Of a stretch of 22,193 nucleotides of DNA, positions 1 through 7,348 are shown piece after piece. A program made the position numbers and the translations under genes. Numbering within the stretch: the stretch's first letter is position 1; each line of letters begins with the position of its first letter. The stretch covers positions 1 to 22,193 of the forward strand of contig SMXR01000034.1 of assembly GCA_004356215.1 (NCBI GenBank), given 5' to 3'. A model generated the notes under the pieces. The model did not search any database. It was not told the DNA's origin and saw nothing but the letters and a program-made list of their open reading frames with translations. Origin of the DNA: Alphaproteobacteria bacterium. Lineage in GTDB: Bacteria > Pseudomonadota > Alphaproteobacteria > Sphingomonadales > SMXR01.

Positions 1-57
1 ATCACTTTCTGAAGGCTGCGCAATAATTGGCGGGGTCTTGACGTGGTATCCATAGGG

Positions 58-1098
58 CTATGGCATTTGCGAGGCGTGTTCTAGAAATACCCAGGCCTCG
101 GTTACCAAATCGTTCATAATGTCGGCGATCGGTTGTTCTTCCTTGACCATGCCGACGCTTTGGCCGGCCATCAGCGAGCCGTCTTCTACATGGCCGTCGA
201 TCACCGCGCGCCGCAGGGCGCCGGCCCAGTATTTTTCAATCTCAAGCTGGGCTTCTTTTTGGTTCAATTCCCCGGCTTGGAAGCGTTCAATGGTTTGACG
301 CTGATAATCGAGGAATAAAGCCGAGGCCTGGTTTTTGATGGCGCGCACCGGAATCACGGGAAAACGCGCGTCAAGCTGGACACTGGGCACCGCATCGCGG
401 GCCGATGCCCGGCAAAAAGCCTTTTTGAAATTTGGATGGGCTGGAGATTCTTCGGCACAAACAAACCGTGTGCCCATTTGGCACCCCGATGCCCCCATTT
501 GCAGATACGATGCCACCGCTTCGCCGCGGCCAATGCCGCCGGCGACAAAAACCGGAACCTCGGTGATATGGGGCAAGATTTCCTGGGCCAAAACAGCGGT
601 TGAAACCGGGCCGATATGGCCGCCAGCTTCGGCGCCTTCGATCACCAGCGCATCGCAACCGGACCTGATCAACTTTTTAGCCAAAGACAAGGCCGGGGCA
701 AAGCACACCACCAATGCCCCGCCGGCTTTGATTTTCTGGATAGACCCACCGGGCGGCAATCCGCCCGCCAAAACGATGTGGGAAACCTTGTTATCAAGAC
801 AGACATCCATCAGCTCATTAATGTCGGGGTGCAGCGTAATCAGGTTTACGCCGAAGGGTTTATTGGTCAGTTTAAAGGTTTCCTTGATTTCCGTATCAAG
901 CAGCCCGGTTGTCATGCTGCCACAGGCGATAACACCGAAACCACCGGCATTGGAGATCGCCGACACCAGGGTGCGGTCTGAAATCCAGGTCATGGCGCCG
1001 CCCATAATGGCGTATTCGGTGCCAAGAAAATCCTTACCCCGCTTCCACAGGCGCTCCAGGCGCCTGATACCGACATCATGTGTGACCTCAAAATTCAT
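58..1098 (-). CDS. Nitronate monooxygenase-like FMN flavoprotein (2-nitropropane dioxygenase family)
   Basis: A 346-residue TIM-barrel flavoprotein of the nitronate monooxygenase / enoyl-ACP reductase II (FabK) superfamily, which uses FMN and O2 to oxidise alkyl nitronates to carbonyl compounds and nitrite. Visible motifs are an N-terminal PIMGG-like segment (IMGGAMTW, residues 31-38), the EGAEAGGHIG signature at 154-163 with the candidate catalytic His161, and the FMN-phosphate motifs VAGGIGRG (185-192) and MGASGCQMGTRF (201-212). There is no signal peptide, so it should be cytoplasmic. Its ATG lies only 3 nt after the lysC stop on the same strand, so it is probably co-transcribed and translationally coupled with lysC. 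The true substrate cannot be read from sequence; nitronate detoxification is the family default. Bases 1-57 beyond its stop show no gene I can support. Confidence 0.9.
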   Translation of the reverse strand: MNFEVTHDVGIRRLERLWKRGKDFLGTEYAIMGGAMTWISDRTLVSAISNAGGFGVIACGSMTTGLLDTEIKETFKLTNKPFGVNLITLHPDINELMDVCLDNKVSHIVLAGGLPPGGSIQKIKAGGALVVCFAPALSLAKKLIRSGCDALVIEGAEAGGHIGPVSTAVLAQEILPHITEVPVFVAGGIGRGEAVASYLQMGASGCQMGTRFVCAEESPAHPNFKKAFCRASARDAVPSVQLDARFPVIPVRAIKNQASALFLDYQRQTIERFQAGELNQKEAQLEIEKYWAGALRRAVIDGHVEDGSLMAGQSVGMVKEEQPIADIMNDLVTEAWVFLEHASQMP

Positions 1099-1101
1099 GG
1101 T

Positions 1102-2322
1102 CTATCTTTTGTCCAGTCCGTAGGCGCTGTGCAGGGCTTTCAAGGCATCCTTCTGGTGAACCTCCTTGACCAGCACGCTTATTTTTATATCTGAAGCGGA
1201 AATAGCCTGGATGTTAATACCCAGCTCGCCAAGCGCGGTAAACATTTTCTGTGCCACCCCGGCACGCCCGGCCATACCCAGCCCGACCACCGTCAGTTTG
1301 ATGACGTTCCTATCAGATACCAGGTTTTCAAAGTCAGTGGCGGCTTTGGTTTTTTCGATCAAAGCCAGGGTCTGGTCGAGATTATCCTTATCGACAGTAA
1401 AGGTGACGTCGGTCAGGCCATCCTCTTTCGAGACATCCTGGACGATCATATCAACACTGATGTCGGCATCGGCCAAGGGCTTGAAAATAGCCGCAACTGT
1501 GCCGGGCTCGTCGCGGATACCCAAAATCGAAACCTTGGCCTCGTTATCAGAGCAGGCGATGCCGCTGACTATTCTTTCGTCCTTCATATCTTTGGCATTC
1601 ATTATCATTGTCCCCGGCCTGTTTTCATAGCTGGTAAGGACCTGGATTGTAACCCCAAAGCGGACCGCAAGCGCAATCGCCCGGGGATGCAAAATCTTGG
1701 CCCCGACCGCAGCCAATTCCAGTGCTTCCTGATAACTGATGCTATCAAGTTTACGGGCTTTTGATACTATATTCGGGTCGGTGGTGTAAATCCCGGGTAC
1801 GTCCGTATAAATATCACACCGCTTCGCTTTAAGGGTTGCGGCAATCGCCACCGCTGAAATATCTGAACCGCCGCGGCCCAAGGTGGTGATCCGGCCCTGG
1901 TCGGTAACCCCCTGAAACCCGGCGATGACCGGGATTTCACCGGCCTTAAGGCTTTTGAGTAAATTTTCAGGGGGAATTTCCCTGATTTCTGCAGCGCCCG
2001 CCCTGTCACTGGTAATCACCGGCACCTGCCAGCCCATCATCGAGCGGGCTTTCAGCCCCAAACCCTGCAGCACCAGGGCAAAAATTCCAGCAGACATTTG
2101 TTCGCCAGTGGCAGCCACCACATCATTTTCCCGTAAATCCGCGCCCAGGGTTTTCACCTTCAGGCCGCCCAGCAGCTGGTCGGTAACCCCGGCCATGGCC
2201 GAGACCACAACAACCGGCCGGACCCCATCCTCAAACGCTTCCTTGACGCGCAGCGCAGCGTTTTGAATGTGATCAAGGTCGCTGACCGAGGTGCCGCCGA
2301 ATTTTTTAACGATGATTTCCAC
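1102..2322 (-). CDS. lysC: Aspartate kinase
   Basis: This enzyme phosphorylates L-aspartate with ATP, the first committed step to lysine, threonine, methionine and diaminopimelate. The 406-residue length is typical of the monofunctional, ACT-regulated enzyme. The kinase domain shows KKFGGTSV at 6-13, TTLGRGGSD at 146-154 and the nucleotide-binding region IYTDVPGIYTTDP at 171-183. Two ACT domains occupy about 265-400 and would carry feedback inhibition by lysine and/or threonine. The start is GTG (2320-2322), preceded by AAGGAG five bases upstream. The family often also makes a beta subunit from an internal start. It is divergent from ubiG across a 111-bp gap and is followed within 3 nt by the nitronate monooxygenase-like gene. 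I am confident of the function. Confidence 0.96.
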   Translation of the reverse strand: MEIIVKKFGGTSVSDLDHIQNAALRVKEAFEDGVRPVVVVSAMAGVTDQLLGGLKVKTLGADLRENDVVAATGEQMSAGIFALVLQGLGLKARSMMGWQVPVITSDRAGAAEIREIPPENLLKSLKAGEIPVIAGFQGVTDQGRITTLGRGGSDISAVAIAATLKAKRCDIYTDVPGIYTTDPNIVSKARKLDSISYQEALELAAVGAKILHPRAIALAVRFGVTIQVLTSYENRPGTMIMNAKDMKDERIVSGIACSDNEAKVSILGIRDEPGTVAAIFKPLADADISVDMIVQDVSKEDGLTDVTFTVDKDNLDQTLALIEKTKAATDFENLVSDRNVIKLTVVGLGMAGRAGVAQKMFTALGELGINIQAISASDIKISVLVKEVHQKDALKALHSAYGLDKR

Positions 2323-2384
2323 GCCTGCTCCTTCGCTGGTCTTGTTTGGAATTTGTTTCCTTGCGTTTTGGCCTGCTCAAGGTA

Positions 2385-2413
2385 TTCATAGGAATATGCA
2401 GATTAAGAGGCAA
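2385..2413 (-). promoter_or_regulatory. Candidate sigma70 promoter for lysC
   Basis: On the minus strand TTGCCT (2413-2408) and TATGAA (2390-2385) are separated by exactly 17 bp. Each hexamer matches the sigma70 consensus at four of six positions. It sits about 60 bp upstream of the lysC GTG in the only divergent gap available. This is a consensus match only. Confidence 0.35.
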
Positions 2414-2433
2414 GACCAAGGATATAATAAATT

Positions 2434-3183
2434 ATGTCAAAAAAACCCCAGGCAACCTCAATCGACCCCAAAGAGGTTGAAAAATTTTCGGCGTTGGCCG
2501 AAACCTGGTGGGATCCCCATGGGCCTTTTAAGCCATTACACAAGCTGAACCCGGCCCGTCTTTCTTTTATCCGCGGGCAACTGAACCGCCATTTTAAATT
2601 GAAGGACAGGCCGGGAGCGCCGCTAAAAGGGCTTAAGGTTTTGGATATTGGTTGCGGCGGCGGGCTTTTATGTGAGCCGATGGCACGCCTTGGCGCCACC
2701 GTGACCGGCATCGATGTGACGACGAAAAATATCAAGGTCGCCGCCCTTCATGCCAAAGCCTCGGGCCTGAAAATAGCTTACCGGGCAATATCTGGCGAAG
2801 ACCTGGCCAATACAAAAGAACGCTTTGATATCATCCTCAACATGGAAGTTTTGGAACATGTCGCCGATGTGACGAGTTTCCTCGGCGCCTGCCACACCCT
2901 TTTGAAAAAAGATGGCGCTATGCTGTTTTCAACCATCAACCGTACGCCCAAGTCCTATATTTTTGCCATCATCGGCGCCGAATATATCCTGAACTGGCTG
3001 CCGCGCGGCACCCACACCTACCAGAAATTCATCAAGCCCTCGGAACTCGACCGGGCATTCAAGGAGGTCGGGTTCAAACTGGCTGAATTGAAAGGCTTTG
3101 AATATGCCCCGCTGGACGCGAGCTGGAAAATCAGCCGCGATTGTTCGGTCAATTATATCGGAATGGCGGTCCACGGCCCCTAG
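2434..3183 (+). CDS. ubiG: Ubiquinone biosynthesis O-methyltransferase UbiG
   Basis: A SAM-dependent methyltransferase that performs both O-methylation steps of ubiquinone synthesis (on the 2-polyprenyl-6-hydroxyphenol and 3-demethylubiquinol intermediates). At 249 residues it has the usual UbiG length. The hallmark N-terminus is present (FSALAETWWDPHGPFKPLH, 18-36). SAM motif I is VLDIGCGGG at 69-77, followed by the acidic residue after motif II in VTGID (90-94) and the post-motif MEVLEHV at 138-144. The ATG is preceded by AAGGA 11 nt upstream. A TATAAT (2423-2428) lies so close to the ATG that a transcript started from it would be nearly leaderless; this may be chance in an AT-rich spot. 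The gene ends 3 nt from the convergent DUF1178 gene. Confidence 0.95.
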   Translation: MSKKPQATSIDPKEVEKFSALAETWWDPHGPFKPLHKLNPARLSFIRGQLNRHFKLKDRPGAPLKGLKVLDIGCGGGLLCEPMARLGATVTGIDVTTKNIKVAALHAKASGLKIAYRAISGEDLANTKERFDIILNMEVLEHVADVTSFLGACHTLLKKDGAMLFSTINRTPKSYIFAIIGAEYILNWLPRGTHTYQKFIKPSELDRAFKEVGFKLAELKGFEYAPLDASWKISRDCSVNYIGMAVHGP

Positions 3184-3186
3184 GAG

Positions 3187-3672
3187 TCAGGCGTCGCTTT
3201 GTCCGGGTTTGCGGATGCCGGGCACGGGGATAACATCGATCCCTTCTTCTAAGAGATCAAGCGATTCCTCACGGGATGCTTCACCGTAAATGCCCCGTTC
3301 CGGGGTTTCGCCGTAATGGATTTTGCGTGCTTCTTCGGGAAAATCGGTGCCAACGTAATCGCAATTTTCCTCAACGTGTTTACGCACCTTTTTCAAAACC
3401 ACTTCCAACTCATCCTGCAGGGCACCCGGGAGGCTGGTGTAACCGACCTGTTCGCCGTCATCGTCGCCAGCGGTAAGCGGATTGGCAGAGGTCGTTTTTT
3501 GGCTGGATTTCCTGGCAATATTCGGCGCCATCACCGCTTTGGCCACATTGATAGAGCCACACGACGGACATTCCACCACGCCCCGGGCAATCTGGTCCTC
3601 AAAGGTCTTGGTGGCGGTGAACCACGCTTCGAAAACGTGACCCAGTTCACATTTTAAATCAAAAACAATCAT
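3187..3672 (-). CDS. DUF1178 family zinc-ribbon-like protein
   Basis: A 161-residue protein matching the alphaproteobacterial/betaproteobacterial DUF1178 family of unknown function. The N-terminus MIVFDLKCELGHVFEAWF is the family signature. Cys8 and His12 together with a CPSC knuckle (Cys35, Cys38) form a plausible single zinc site. The middle is polar and the C-terminal half is acidic. Its ATG overlaps the stop of the upstream nitrilase gene as ATGA (3669-3672), so it is the last gene of the comF-grxC-nitrilase-DUF1178 operon and is very likely translationally coupled. The context suggests a link to thiol or glutathione metabolism, but that is inference from position only; no biochemical role is visible. 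Confidence 0.88.
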   Translation of the reverse strand: MIVFDLKCELGHVFEAWFTATKTFEDQIARGVVECPSCGSINVAKAVMAPNIARKSSQKTTSANPLTAGDDDGEQVGYTSLPGALQDELEVVLKKVRKHVEENCDYVGTDFPEEARKIHYGETPERGIYGEASREESLDLLEEGIDVIPVPGIRKPGQSDA

Positions 3673-4496
3673 TCTTTAGTGTCCAAATTCCTGTCGTGTT
3701 TCAAGGCCGGGATCGCGGCTCTGGCCCTGTCTATATTACCTAATTCCAATGTAGCATTAAATGCCCCGACTTCAAGGGGTCCCGCATCTAGCAGAACCTT
3801 GCCCCAGGGATCAACCACTAAAGAGTGACCATAAGTTTTTCGGCCATCGGAATGGGTGCCGGATTGGGCCGGGGCGAGGATAAAGCACCCGGTTTCGATC
3901 GCCCGGGCGCGCAGCAAAACCCGCCAGTGGGCGACGCCGGTGGTCTGGGTAAAGGCCGAGGGGACGCTGATCATCCCCGCCCCCGCCTGGGCGAGACGGC
4001 GATAGAGATAGGGGAAACGCAAATCATAACAAACGGTCATCCCTAAAACCCCCCAGGGTATCTTGGCGGTGACCACCTCACCGCCGGCCCGGAAATTTTT
4101 CGATTCGCGGTAGCTTTCACCGGAGGCAAGATCAACATCAAACATATGGATTTTGTCATAGCGCGCGCGGATGCCGTCTGGCGCTATCAAAAACGAGCGG
4201 TTGGCAAGTTTGGTTTTGGCCACCCTGACCGCCAGCGACCCAACCAGAAGCCAGATCCCCAAATCGGCAGCCAGGGCGATAAATGCTTTCAGGGCCGGGT
4301 TGTCATCTTCTGGGGGTGCCTTTTCAAAAAGCGGGCCGCTGCGGCTTTCCATCATTCCGGTGTTTTCAGGGGTCAGGATAAACCTGGCGCCGGATTTTGC
4401 CGCGGTTCTGATCAAGTCTGAAGCGGTTTCGATATTTTCCTCAAATTCATTGCCGGAAGAGAGCTGAACCAGGCTTATTTCGAGGGTGTTTTTCAT
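3669..4496 (-). CDS. Carbon-nitrogen hydrolase, likely deaminated glutathione amidase (Nit1-like)
   Basis: A 275-residue nitrilase-superfamily amidase. The Glu-Lys-Cys catalytic triad is readable as Glu44 (in LTPENTG), Lys115 (in RYDKIHMFD) and Cys156 (in TVCYDLRFP). The K-H-FDVD context and the Nit-branch hallmark CYDLRFPYLYR fit the Nit1/YbeM group, which hydrolyses deaminated glutathione, a side-product of transaminases, to alpha-ketoglutarate and cysteinylglycine. The gene sits between glutaredoxin (4-nt overlap at its start) and DUF1178 (4-nt overlap at its end), so glutathione-linked context agrees with this reading. A different small amide substrate (omega-amidase-like) cannot be excluded. 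There is no signal peptide; it is cytoplasmic. Confidence 0.88.
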   Translation of the reverse strand: MKNTLEISLVQLSSGNEFEENIETASDLIRTAAKSGARFILTPENTGMMESRSGPLFEKAPPEDDNPALKAFIALAADLGIWLLVGSLAVRVAKTKLANRSFLIAPDGIRARYDKIHMFDVDLASGESYRESKNFRAGGEVVTAKIPWGVLGMTVCYDLRFPYLYRRLAQAGAGMISVPSAFTQTTGVAHWRVLLRARAIETGCFILAPAQSGTHSDGRKTYGHSLVVDPWGKVLLDAGPLEVGAFNATLELGNIDRARAAIPALKHDRNLDTKE

Positions 4497-4753
4497 TTGT
4501 CTGCCAACAACTGGTCCAGTTTCCCGGCGCTATCAAGGGCGTATAAATCATCGTAGCCGCCAATATGACGGTCATTGATAAAAATTTGCGGGACGGTGCT
4601 ATGGCCATTGGCACGCTGGATCATCTCGGCACGCGCCTTGGGGTGAAAGCCGACACTGATTTCCTTAAATTCCACCTTTTTTTCCGCCAACAGGGCCTTG
4701 GCCTGGTGACAGTAGCCGCACATCATCTCAGTATAAATTTCAACTTTTGGCAT
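4493..4753 (-). CDS. grxC: Glutaredoxin 3 (GrxC-type dithiol glutaredoxin)
   Basis: An 86-residue thioredoxin-fold protein that uses glutathione to reduce protein disulfides and mixed disulfides. The active site is CGYC at residues 12-15, close to the N-terminus as in GrxC. The GSH-binding TVPQIFI segment with its cis-proline and the GGYDDL motif are present. The common GrxC motif is CPYC; the Pro-to-Gly change should alter redox potential, though Gly variants are familiar in alphaproteobacteria. The ATG lies inside the 3' end of comF (14-nt overlap), and the stop overlaps the nitrilase start as ATGA, so translation of the three is probably coupled. Size and both flanking motifs make the call firm. 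Confidence 0.94.
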   Translation of the reverse strand: MPKVEIYTEMMCGYCHQAKALLAEKKVEFKEISVGFHPKARAEMIQRANGHSTVPQIFINDRHIGGYDDLYALDSAGKLDQLLADK

Positions 4754-5552
4754 GATTACTTTTTTTCCTGTCGTCGTATTTTTTTAGCGGCTCAACCACC
4801 CGGGCCAGGGTCAGGACAAACACTTTTTTGGCGCCTGCGGCTTTTAAAGCTTTGGTGCAATTCTCGACGGTGGCCCCGGTGGTCATGACATCATCGATCA
4901 ACACCACCCGTTTGCCCTTGATATGCGGCCTTTTATCCGCGGGCACCAGAAACGCCGCTTTCACATTTTGGTGTCGTTGGCGGGCATTGAGGCCGCCCTG
5001 GCTTCGGGTGTTTTTCCGTCGCTTCAGGCTGAAGACGTCAACCGCTTTGGCGCTGGCATCCCCCAGCGCGTGTGCCAGCAACGCCGACTGGTTAAAGCGC
5101 CGTTTGAAAAGCCGCCTTGGGTGCAACGGCACCGGGATGATTACATCGGCCTCCTCCAGCAACTCAGCGCCGGCATTTTTTAACCATCCCGCCAGGGTTT
5201 TTAGCCCCTGGGTGCGTTCACCGTACTTGAAAGAAAGGATCACCGGGCGGCTTTTGCTATCATAGCCGATCGCCGCCTTGGCCTGATCAAACGCAGGGGG
5301 GTGGCGATGACAGGACCCACACACCATGCCAGCGGGCATTTCATGGGCGAAAGGAAAGCCGCAGGATTTGCAAAAGGGTTTGGTAATAAAACGCAGCCCC
5401 GACCAGCACTCGGCACATAACCCGCCTTGAACCTCAATCGGCACCCGGCAGCTAAAACACACGGGCGGAAGCAAAAAATCCAAACCCCTTTGCCAGAAAC
5501 CCGGTTCCGGAAATTTAGCGGTTTTGGATAAAATGGCAGGTTCACTTTTCAT
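4740..5552 (-). CDS. comF: ComF family phosphoribosyltransferase-like protein
   Basis: A ComF/GntX-type protein: a double zinc-finger N-terminus followed by a type I phosphoribosyltransferase fold. From the ATG at 5552 it has 270 residues. Eight cysteines occur in four pairs (32/35, 46/49, 61/64, 78/81). The PRPP-loop VVLIDDVMTTGAT lies at 216-228, preceded by the family motif VPLHPRRLFKRRFNQS. ComF homologues assist DNA uptake and primosome function in naturally competent bacteria; the activity of the alphaproteobacterial versions is not settled. A longer reading frame begins at 5609, but it would abut the divergent methyltransferase start and leave no promoter space, so I prefer 5552. Neither start has a clear Shine-Dalgarno. 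It is the first gene of the operon with grxC. Confidence 0.9.
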   Translation of the reverse strand: MKSEPAILSKTAKFPEPGFWQRGLDFLLPPVCFSCRVPIEVQGGLCAECWSGLRFITKPFCKSCGFPFAHEMPAGMVCGSCHRHPPAFDQAKAAIGYDSKSRPVILSFKYGERTQGLKTLAGWLKNAGAELLEEADVIIPVPLHPRRLFKRRFNQSALLAHALGDASAKAVDVFSLKRRKNTRSQGGLNARQRHQNVKAAFLVPADKRPHIKGKRVVLIDDVMTTGATVENCTKALKAAGAKKVFVLTLARVVEPLKKYDDRKKSNHAKS

Positions 5553-5607
5553 CGCGGCGGCTTTACACTTCTGGGCAATTTTACTGGCAATTACTTTAGG
5601 GCTTTTC

Positions 5608-6432
5608 ATGGGTGACGGCTACCGCATATTTGACCGGGTTTTGGTGCGCCGGCGTGGCAGGAAACGCGCTGGAGAGGAGGCCGCGCTTTATTTATTCAGG
5701 GAAGGCGCAAACGGCATTAAAGAACGGCTGCTTGACATCAATCGCCAGTTTCCACGGGTTTTTGCGATGGGGCCCTTGATGGCCGCCGACGTGGTAGGGG
5801 TCAAACCTGATACTTTTATTGCCGGAGATGACGCCGTTCTCCTTGATGAGGAGCAGTTGCCCCTCAAAGACAAATCCTGTGATCTTATTTTAAGCAATCT
5901 AATGCTGCATTGGGTCAACGACCTGCCCGGCGCCCTGGTGCAGGTACGCCGCGCGCTTAAAGAAGATGGGGTGTTCCTGGGGGCGATGTTGGGTGGTGAA
6001 ACCCTTTATGAATTGCGCCAAAGTCTGCTTTTTGCCGAAGCCGAGACCACCGGCGGCGCCAGCCCGCGGATATCGCCCTTCGCCGATGTCCGCGATGCCG
6101 GTGATTTGCTGGCCAGGGCCGGGTTTGCCATGCCGGTAGCGGATGTTGAGAAATTGACCGTAAGCTATGATCACCCGCTGAAATTGATGCGGGATTTGCG
6201 GGCAATGGGCGAAACCAATGCGCTTTTGGGGCGGCGCAAGACTTTTTCCCGGAAAGATATGCTAAAGGTGGCGATTGAATACTATTTTAAACACTTTTCC
6301 AATGAAGAAGGGCGAGTTTTGGGCACTTTCCAGATTATTTACCTGACCGGCTGGGCGCCGGGCCCGGGCCAACCCAAACCCCTGAGGCCGGGCAGCGGCA
6401 AAGTCCGCTTGAAGGATGCGTTAAAGCGCTAA
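5608..6432 (+). CDS. Methyltransferase-fold protein of the BioC/NDUFAF5-like family, degenerate SAM motif
   Basis: A 274-residue protein with the layout of the alphaproteobacterial family related to mitochondrial NDUFAF5 (complex I assembly) and BioC. Recognisable blocks are the N-terminal IFDRVLVRRRGRKRA, the motif IV region CDLILSNLMLHWVNDLPGAL followed by a post-motif helix, and a C-terminal tail with FQIIYLTGWAP. The glycine-rich SAM motif I, expected just after LLDINRQFPRV, reads FAMGPLMAAD and has lost the GxGxG pattern. A frame open upstream to 5524 encodes a hydrophobic stretch, but the family N-terminus begins at the 5608 ATG, which has AGGG seven bases before it. It is divergent from comF, as is common in alphaproteobacteria. 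A role in complex I maturation is family inference only. Confidence 0.83.
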   Translation: MGDGYRIFDRVLVRRRGRKRAGEEAALYLFREGANGIKERLLDINRQFPRVFAMGPLMAADVVGVKPDTFIAGDDAVLLDEEQLPLKDKSCDLILSNLMLHWVNDLPGALVQVRRALKEDGVFLGAMLGGETLYELRQSLLFAEAETTGGASPRISPFADVRDAGDLLARAGFAMPVADVEKLTVSYDHPLKLMRDLRAMGETNALLGRRKTFSRKDMLKVAIEYYFKHFSNEEGRVLGTFQIIYLTGWAPGPGQPKPLRPGSGKVRLKDALKR

Positions 6433-6436
6433 TTTT

Positions 6437-6901
6437 TCAATATTTTTTCAAGAATCCGGGGATTTTACCGATCACCGGGGCATCAGCCGGCGGCATCGGG
6501 TAATTTTCAAGGTTTTCCGGGCTAACCCAGCAGATTTTCTGACCTTCCTGAGGGTTCGGCTCGCCGGTCCAGTGCCGGCACAGGAATAATGACATTTTGA
6601 GGTGAAAATCCTCATATTTGTGGGATATTTCGGTTACAAACCTTAAATCCACCACCTTTACAGTTATTTTCAGTTCCTCAAAAAGCTCGCGGATGAGTGT
6701 ATTTTCGGGGGTTTCAGCGGGTTTTACCTTGCCACCGGGAAATTCCCAAAGCCCCGCCATTGACCGGCCCGGCGGCCGGGTTGCCAAAAGAACCTGGTTT
6801 TTACCGTTTACAAGCAGCCCAGCGGCCACAAAAACCTCAAGATTCTGCGGGTTTTTAGCTTTTTTAGAAATATTAACCATTTTGAAAGAGCTAGCATGCA
6901 T
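6437..6901 (-). CDS. mutT: MutT/Nudix hydrolase (8-oxo-dGTP pyrophosphatase-like)
   Basis: A Nudix protein that probably removes 8-oxo-dGTP from the nucleotide pool. The Nudix box runs over residues 57-76, with Glu63, Arg71, Glu72 and the EE pair 75-76 all in register; the final glycine of the consensus is replaced (LKI). The upstream MAGLWEFPGG segment is the MutT subgroup signature. From 6901 the protein is 154 residues. Alternative starts are a TTG at 6916 and an ATG at 6880; 6901 is chosen because GGA precedes it at suitable distance, but 6880 gives a more usual N-terminal length. In many alphaproteobacteria mutT sits near secA, as here. It converges on the methyltransferase with a 4-nt gap. 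Confidence 0.87.
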   Translation of the reverse strand: MHASSFKMVNISKKAKNPQNLEVFVAAGLLVNGKNQVLLATRPPGRSMAGLWEFPGGKVKPAETPENTLIRELFEELKITVKVVDLRFVTEISHKYEDFHLKMSLFLCRHWTGEPNPQEGQKICWVSPENLENYPMPPADAPVIGKIPGFLKKY

Positions 6902-6931
6902 ATTTAATCCAAACAAGCAGTGTAATTTTGT

Positions 6932-6960
6932 TTGAAATCAACATTAAAGGATGGCAGAAT
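6932..6960 (+). promoter_or_regulatory. Candidate promoter for the Flp pilin gene
   Basis: TTGAAA (6932-6937, five of six to the -35 consensus) and CAGAAT (6955-6960, four of six to the -10 consensus) are 17 bp apart. They lie immediately upstream of the pilin ATG at 6977 and would leave a leader of about 10 nt. Consensus match only. Confidence 0.28.
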
Positions 6961-6976
6961 CCCTTGGGGGCAATAT

Positions 6977-7195
6977 ATGCAGAACCTAAACCATCTTATC
7001 CTTCAGGCACATATTTTTGTTCGGTTGCTCCGTGATAAAAGGGGCACCGCGGCGATTGAATATGGGCTGTTGGTAGGCCTGATCGGTTTGGTGCTGGTTG
7101 TCGCCCTGGAATCAATCGGTCTCAGCATCAAGAATATCATTGATTTTATTACCACCGCTATTGTCGGTGCTATGGGCCGCGGCGGCGTCGGCTAA
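6977..7195 (+). CDS. Flp/Fap-type type IVb pilin
   Basis: A 72-residue prepilin. The leader ends in a charged RDKRG, then the cleavage point Gly23/Thr24. The mature N-terminus TAAIEYGLLVGLIG carries the conserved Glu5 and Tyr6 of type IVb pilins and runs into one hydrophobic helix (about 24-50). Prepilin peptidase would remove the leader at the inner membrane, and the product would polymerise into Tad/Flp pili used for surface attachment. The start at 6977 is preferred over a TTG at 6932 because GGGGG precedes it and the leader then has normal length. No tad, cpa or prepilin peptidase gene is in the window, so it is an orphan copy at this locus. Confidence 0.88.
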   Translation: MQNLNHLILQAHIFVRLLRDKRGTAAIEYGLLVGLIGLVLVVALESIGLSIKNIIDFITTAIVGAMGRGGVG

Positions 7196-7221
7196 ATCGC
7201 TTATTTTATCTTGTATCCTGG

Positions 7222-7250
7222 TTGACACTTCCCATCTCTGACCTTATCTC
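7222..7250 (+). promoter_or_regulatory. Candidate sigma70 promoter for secA
   Basis: A perfect TTGACA (7222-7227) is followed after exactly 17 bp by TATCTC (7245-7250), which matches the -10 consensus at only three positions. It lies about 100 bp upstream of the secA ATG, in the 153-bp gap after the pilin gene. The -35 element is the strong part of the evidence. Confidence 0.42.
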
Positions 7251-7258
7251 TCCTGTGA

Positions 7259-7280
7259 CTGGTTTTCCTAAAAAAACCGG
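7259..7280. other. Short inverted repeat in the secA leader
   Basis: CTGGTTTT (7259-7266) can pair with AAAACCGG (7273-7280) around a 6-nt loop, giving an 8-bp stem with one G-U pair. It lies just downstream of the candidate secA promoter and would be near the 5' end of the transcript. No T-run follows on either strand, so I do not call it a terminator. Whether it stabilises or regulates the secA mRNA is unknown. Confidence 0.3.
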
Positions 7281-7348
7281 CATGAGTTCAGTCAAGATTT
7301 TTTTGCGAATTCGGATGCAAAGTTTGCGGGTTTGTTGAAAGGGAAATA

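Noticed and set aside
50..63. Palindrome CCATAG-gg-CTATGG at the end of the nitronate monooxygenase-like gene
   Set aside because: The 6-bp arms with a 2-nt centre overlap the stop codon, and no T-run follows on the minus strand; too weak to call a terminator or operator.
335..1123. A 262-codon frame on the plus strand opposite the nitronate monooxygenase-like gene
   Set aside because: It is a shadow frame: low-complexity composition, no family motifs, and it fully overlaps a well-supported gene on the other strand.
5524..5607. N-terminal extension of the methyltransferase-fold protein with a hydrophobic segment, which would make it membrane-anchored
   Set aside because: Family N-terminus starts at the 5608 ATG with an AGGG ribosome site; the extension overlaps the 5' end of comF and its hydrophobicity is likely incidental.
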